The position numbers were made by a program, and so were the translations under genes. Below the pieces are notes generated by a model. The model had not been told where the DNA came from. It saw only the letters and a list, made by a program, of their open reading frames with translations, and did not search any database. This document shows positions 5,499 through 8,066 of a stretch of 8,066 nt of DNA, in pieces (positions within the stretch are counted from its first letter, which is position 1; the number at the start of each line of letters is the position of its first letter). Source of the DNA: an uncultured Chloroflexota bacterium. Lineage in GTDB: Bacteria > Chloroflexota > Anaerolineae > B4-G1 > DUEL01. The stretch spans positions 1 through 8,066 of the forward strand of contig CAKZOY010000138.1 of assembly GCA_937138275.1 (NCBI GenBank), in the 5' to 3' direction.

Positions 5499-6491
5499 AT
5501 GGCACATATTCTGACGTTTTGCGCGGCAAATGGGGCGGAAATCCCCCGCCACCCGCTGGAACTGCTGGCGGCGGCGCGGGCACTGAGTGCGCAATGGGGT
5601 GGAGGTCAGGTACATACCCTGTGCCTCGGGCCATCCGCAGGGAGTTACGGAGAGGAATTGATCCACCGCGGTGCCGATGAGGTGCTGACGGTGGAATGCC
5701 CGTCGGTGGAAGGAGAGGTCGCTCTGGCGGCAGTGGAGTCCGCCGTGCAGCACCTGTCGCCTCCGGTGGTGCTTCTCCCCCACGATGACCTGGGCGGAGC
5801 GTACGTGGGGCCCTCTCTGGCCTACCGCCTGGGAGCGGGCATCGCCACCGACTGTGTGGGGTTTGACGTCCGGGGGGAGGAGGTTCGCTGGCTGCGCCCC
5901 GTGTACGGGGGAAAAGCGATGGCCTACCTGCGCGTGCGGGGTCCGGTGCAACTGGCGACGATGCGCTCCCGCGCCTTTGACCCCCTGCCCGCCGACCCGA
6001 CCCGTCGGGGGGAGGTTCGGGAGTTCCCGATGGATTGGGAACGCGTTCGCCCCCAGATTCGCATAGTGGAGCGTCTGGAGGAGAAGAGAGAAGAAGAACT
6101 TCCCCTGGACCGGGCGGAGATTATCGTCAGCGGCGGGAGGGGAATGGGGAGCACCGAAGGGTTCGCCGTCCTGCGGGAACTGGCCCAGGTGCTGGGGGCC
6201 GCCGTGGGCGGGTCCCGTCCCGCCGCAGACCTGGGATGGGTCCCCCATTCCCATCTGGTCGGGCAGACCGGGAAGATCGTCGCCCCCAATCTCTATATCG
6301 CTGTGGGCATTTCCGGAGCGGCGCAGCACATCACCGGGGCCGGCTCTTCCCGGACCATTGTCGCCATTAACAAAGACCCCGACGCGCCGATTTTCAAACT
6401 CGCCCATATTGGCGTCGTGGAGGAATGGGAAAAGGTCATCCCTGCTCTGATTGAGGCCTGCAAAGAATTGCGCTCATCATCTCCGGGATAG
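5499..6491 (+). CDS. etfA: Electron transfer flavoprotein, alpha subunit
   Basis: 330 residues from ATG 5499, chosen because AGGAGG (5487-5492) precedes it and MAHILTFCA is a typical EtfA beginning. An in-frame start 96 bases earlier (5403) lies inside etfB and adds unrelated residues. The C-terminal FAD domain is textbook: GGRGMGS (212-218), GAAVGGSRPAADLGW (233-247) with the flavin-contacting Arg240, GQTGK (255-259), YIAVGISGAAQH (266-277) and VAINKDPDAPIF (288-299). The N-terminal domain (about 1-190) follows the EtfA fold with DDLGGAYVGPSLAYRLG near 96-112. No extra ferredoxin domain is present. It lies 11 nt after etfB, so the two are surely co-translated. Confidence 0.95.
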   Translation: MAHILTFCAANGAEIPRHPLELLAAARALSAQWGGGQVHTLCLGPSAGSYGEELIHRGADEVLTVECPSVEGEVALAAVESAVQHLSPPVVLLPHDDLGGAYVGPSLAYRLGAGIATDCVGFDVRGEEVRWLRPVYGGKAMAYLRVRGPVQLATMRSRAFDPLPADPTRRGEVREFPMDWERVRPQIRIVERLEEKREEELPLDRAEIIVSGGRGMGSTEGFAVLRELAQVLGAAVGGSRPAADLGWVPHSHLVGQTGKIVAPNLYIAVGISGAAQHITGAGSSRTIVAINKDPDAPIFKLAHIGVVEEWEKVIPALIEACKELRSSSPG

Positions 6492-6508
6492 TGATAAGGA
6501 GGAACAGA

Positions 6509-7669
6509 ATGATCCGACTGGAGACTCAGGTGGTGATCATCGGCGGTGGGGCAACGGGCACCGCCGTGCTGCGGGACCTGGCGATGCGCGGGGTCAATGC
6601 CGTCCTGGTGGAGCGAGGCAACCTGGCAGAAGGGACATCGGGGAACTTCCATGGACTCCTCCATAGCGGCGGCCGGTACGCCGTCAAGGACCCGCCCGCG
6701 GCGGAGGAGTGTATTTATGAAAATGTCATCCTTCGCCGCATTGCCCCGCAGGCCATTGAGGATACGGGCGGGTTCTTCGTGGTGTTGACCGACGAGGATG
6801 AGGCCTTCCTGCCCCGTTTCCTGGAAGGGTGCAGCCGGGTGGGCATCCCGACGGAGGTGCTCTCCGGAAGCCAGGCCCTCCAGGAGGAGCCGAACCTTTC
6901 CCCGCAGGTGCGCTACGCCGTGACCGTCCCCGATGGCAGCATAGACGGCTGGACCCTCTGCATCGGCAGCGTCAAAGCGGCGAAAGAGTACGGGGCGAAG
7001 GTGTTCCTGTACACGCCGGTCACGAACATCCTGCGTCAAGGCGATCGGGTGGTGGGGATTCAGGCCGTGGACCGCGCTTCTGGCGACGAGTACGAGATTC
7101 GGGCCGAGTATGTAATCAACGCGACCGGTCCGTGGACAACCAAGACGGGGCGTTTGGCCGGACTGGAAATCCCGATGGCCCTGGACTACGGGACGATGGT
7201 CGTGCTCAACGGCCGGCCGGTCCGGCGCGCGATTAACCGTTGTCGCCCGCCCACGGATGGCGACATCATCGTGCCGGTCGGCACCGCCATTGTCCTGGGC
7301 ACGACCTCTGTGCCGATTCAGGACCCGGACGACTTCTGTATCCAGGAGTGGGAGATTGACCTGCTGCTGGAAGAGGCCGTCAAAATGGTGCCGGTCGTGG
7401 AGGAGATGGGAGTGCAGCGGTACTACGCGGCCGTCCGTCCGCTGTATCAGCCCCCGACGGAGGGGAAGGAAGAGCGCCGGGAGGTAAGTCGGGCGTTCTA
7501 CGTCCTGGACCACGAAGAACTGGACGGCCTCGGCGGGCTGATCACCATCACCGGTGGCAAGGTGACGACCTGCCGTTTGATGGCGGAGAAGACGGTGGAC
7601 CTGGTGTGTGCCAAGATGGGGATTGACGTCCCCTGCCGGACGCACCTGGAGCCCCTGCCGCCCGCATAG
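6509..7669 (+). CDS. glpA: FAD-dependent glycerol-3-phosphate dehydrogenase, GlpA-type catalytic subunit, short form
   Basis: 386 residues from ATG 6509, with AAGGAGG (6496-6502) six bases upstream. It oxidises G3P to dihydroxyacetone phosphate, passing electrons from FAD. Seen: the Rossmann FAD motif VVIIGGGATGTAVLRDLA (8-25), LVERGNLAEGTSG, the FAD and substrate region HGLLHSGGRYAV, INRCRPPTDGDIIVP near 245, GTTS, and the C-terminal ITITGGKVTTCRLMAEKTVD. It resembles E. coli GlpA throughout but ends shortly after the VPCRTHLEPLP segment. E. coli GlpA continues for about 150 residues with a Bfd-like [2Fe-2S] domain. Neither glpB nor glpC follows; etfBA precede it by 17 nt. I infer that ETF is its electron acceptor. 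The next best alternative is another oxidase of the DAO superfamily, but the GlpA-specific match makes that unlikely. Confidence 0.88.
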   Translation: MIRLETQVVIIGGGATGTAVLRDLAMRGVNAVLVERGNLAEGTSGNFHGLLHSGGRYAVKDPPAAEECIYENVILRRIAPQAIEDTGGFFVVLTDEDEAFLPRFLEGCSRVGIPTEVLSGSQALQEEPNLSPQVRYAVTVPDGSIDGWTLCIGSVKAAKEYGAKVFLYTPVTNILRQGDRVVGIQAVDRASGDEYEIRAEYVINATGPWTTKTGRLAGLEIPMALDYGTMVVLNGRPVRRAINRCRPPTDGDIIVPVGTAIVLGTTSVPIQDPDDFCIQEWEIDLLLEEAVKMVPVVEEMGVQRYYAAVRPLYQPPTEGKEERREVSRAFYVLDHEELDGLGGLITITGGKVTTCRLMAEKTVDLVCAKMGIDVPCRTHLEPLPPA

Positions 7670-7682
7670 GAAAGTGCGGCCG

Positions 7683-7907
7683 ATGGCGAAAAGCGGCTCC
7701 CGAAAATCGGGCACTGCCCCACAAACTGCCCAGCGTCCCTGGTGGTTCTGGGTGGCGATCATTGTACTGCCCCTGGTGATGAGCGAAATAATGTTCTATA
7801 TGGCCGGCCGCTGGCTGAGTATGTGGGTTTTCCCTGTTATCTGGCTCGGTTTCTGGGCGGCGATCGCTTATCGGGCGGGGTGGTTTTCAAGGAGGAGTAA
7901 GAAGTAG
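7683..7907 (+). CDS. Small two-helix, Trp-rich membrane protein of unknown function
   Basis: 74 residues; I do not recognise a family. A basic N-tail (K3, R7, K8, R18) precedes helix 1 (about 20-41, WWFWVAIIVLPLVM...). A short turn with Arg43 leads to helix 2 (about 46-66), followed by a basic tail ending RRSKK. Charge distribution predicts both ends in the cytoplasm. Eight of 74 residues are Trp. ATG 7683 is preceded by AGGAAA (7668-7673) at nine bases; GTG 7674 is in frame but touches that site. It lies 13 nt after the GlpA-type gene and is likely cotranscribed. A membrane anchor or electron-relay partner for the soluble dehydrogenase-ETF complex is an inference; no haem-ligand or Cys motifs are visible. 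The last codons and the stop lie within a tandem repeat. Confidence 0.7.
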   Translation: MAKSGSRKSGTAPQTAQRPWWFWVAIIVLPLVMSEIMFYMAGRWLSMWVFPVIWLGFWAAIAYRAGWFSRRSKK

Positions 7908-7923
7908 GGAGTAAGGAGTAGGG
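7894..7923. repeat. Tandem repeat spanning the stop codon of the last gene
   Basis: Two adjacent 14-mers, GGAGTAAGAAGTAG (7894-7907) and GGAGTAAGGAGTAG (7908-7921), differ at one base. Read as a 7-bp unit, the second half is AGTAGGG, AGTAAGG, AGTAGGG (7903-7923). The first copy codes the final residues and stop of the small membrane protein, so the present C-terminus was probably shaped by repeat expansion. Confidence 0.75.
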
Positions 7924-7947
7924 GTGGGGTTTCAAACTCACCCCTAC
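7918..7947. repeat. REP-like imperfect palindrome
   Basis: GTAGGGGTG (7918-7926) pairs perfectly with CACCCCTAC (7939-7947), and the centre contains a further GTTT-C-AAAC (7929-7937). The form GTAGGGG...CCCCTAC resembles dispersed intergenic palindromes of many environmental bacteria. No T-run follows, so it is not a classical terminator, though it could protect the 3' end of the operon transcript. Confidence 0.65.
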
Positions 7948-8066
7948 ACCGGGGGCTGTTTGTAGTATGCCACGGAGCGCGGTATTTCGCCACAGTTTAA
8001 CATGCCCCCAAGGGCACCATAAAGTATGAAAATAGCGTCCCGGATATCACGAGCCGGCAGTCACTC
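7948..8066. other. Intergenic stretch with a long imperfect stem
   Basis: No credible gene is visible on either strand. GGGGGC-TGTT (7951-7960) can pair with AACA-TGCCCCC (7999-8009) with one bulged base around a 38-nt loop. TGCCC-CCAA-GGGCA (8003-8016) is an alternative local hairpin sharing those C residues. TTTAAC (7996-8001) and TAAAGT (8020-8025) are a weak promoter-like pair only. Confidence 0.4.

Noticed and set aside
6293..7762. 489-residue open frame on the - strand across etfA, glpA and the small membrane gene
   Set aside because: Same reason: it overlaps three supported genes and shows no recognisable motif.
7946..8063. Short - strand frame of about 38 codons ending near the REP-like palindrome
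   Set aside because: It is bounded by stops, has no ribosome site, and lies in repeat-rich DNA. It may be a relic or part of a dispersed repeat, but a gene cannot be supported.
1..8066. CRISPR array, tRNA, rRNA, insertion sequence or phage element
   Set aside because: No spaced direct repeats, cloverleaf, transposase or terminal inverted repeats were found on either strand.

Overview
This 8.1 kb, GC-rich window carries one glycerol and dihydroxyacetone (DHA) utilisation cluster. All eight genes are on the + strand, in the order glpF, dhaK, dhaL, glpK, etfB, etfA, a GlpA-type FAD glycerol-3-phosphate (G3P) dehydrogenase, and a 74-residue membrane protein. The gene complement, GC bias, strong Shine-Dalgarno sites and palindromic intergenic repeats suggest a bacterium, perhaps an anaerobic or facultative Chloroflexota. 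That taxonomic guess is inferred from general resemblance and is weak.

Region 1-425 has no gene. It holds a C/T-rich 8-bp tandem repeat, a run of G-tracts able to form a G-quadruplex, and a clear intrinsic terminator for a gene upstream of the window. After that comes a control region. It has two near-identical palindromes (TGTTTC-N5-GAAACA) 33 bp apart, then a well-spaced sigma70-type promoter (TTGACA-17-TATCCT), and a leader of about 138 nt. The leader contains an unused, near-perfect anti-16S sequence.

Region 426-4609 covers uptake and phosphorylation. GlpF admits glycerol and GlpK makes G3P. DhaK and DhaL phosphorylate DHA. The third subunit of the DHA kinase (DhaM) is absent here, as is any glycerol dehydrogenase that would make DHA. 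DhaL most likely starts at a TTG codon just behind a 16-bp hairpin.

Region 4610-7907 covers G3P oxidation. A terminator sits directly before etfB, and its 5' arm is also a short-loop G-quadruplex motif, so it could act as a switch. Next come both subunits of an electron-transfer flavoprotein (ETF), a GlpA homologue that stops where the C-terminal [2Fe-2S] domain of E. coli GlpA would begin, and a Trp-rich two-helix membrane protein. No glpB or glpC is present. The most interesting reading is that ETF replaces GlpBC as the electron acceptor of G3P dehydrogenase. This would parallel the ETF-linked lactate dehydrogenases and may involve bifurcation, confurcation or membrane quinone reduction.

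Region 7908-8066 is intergenic, with tandem repeats, a REP-like palindrome and a larger imperfect stem. No gene is visible there.
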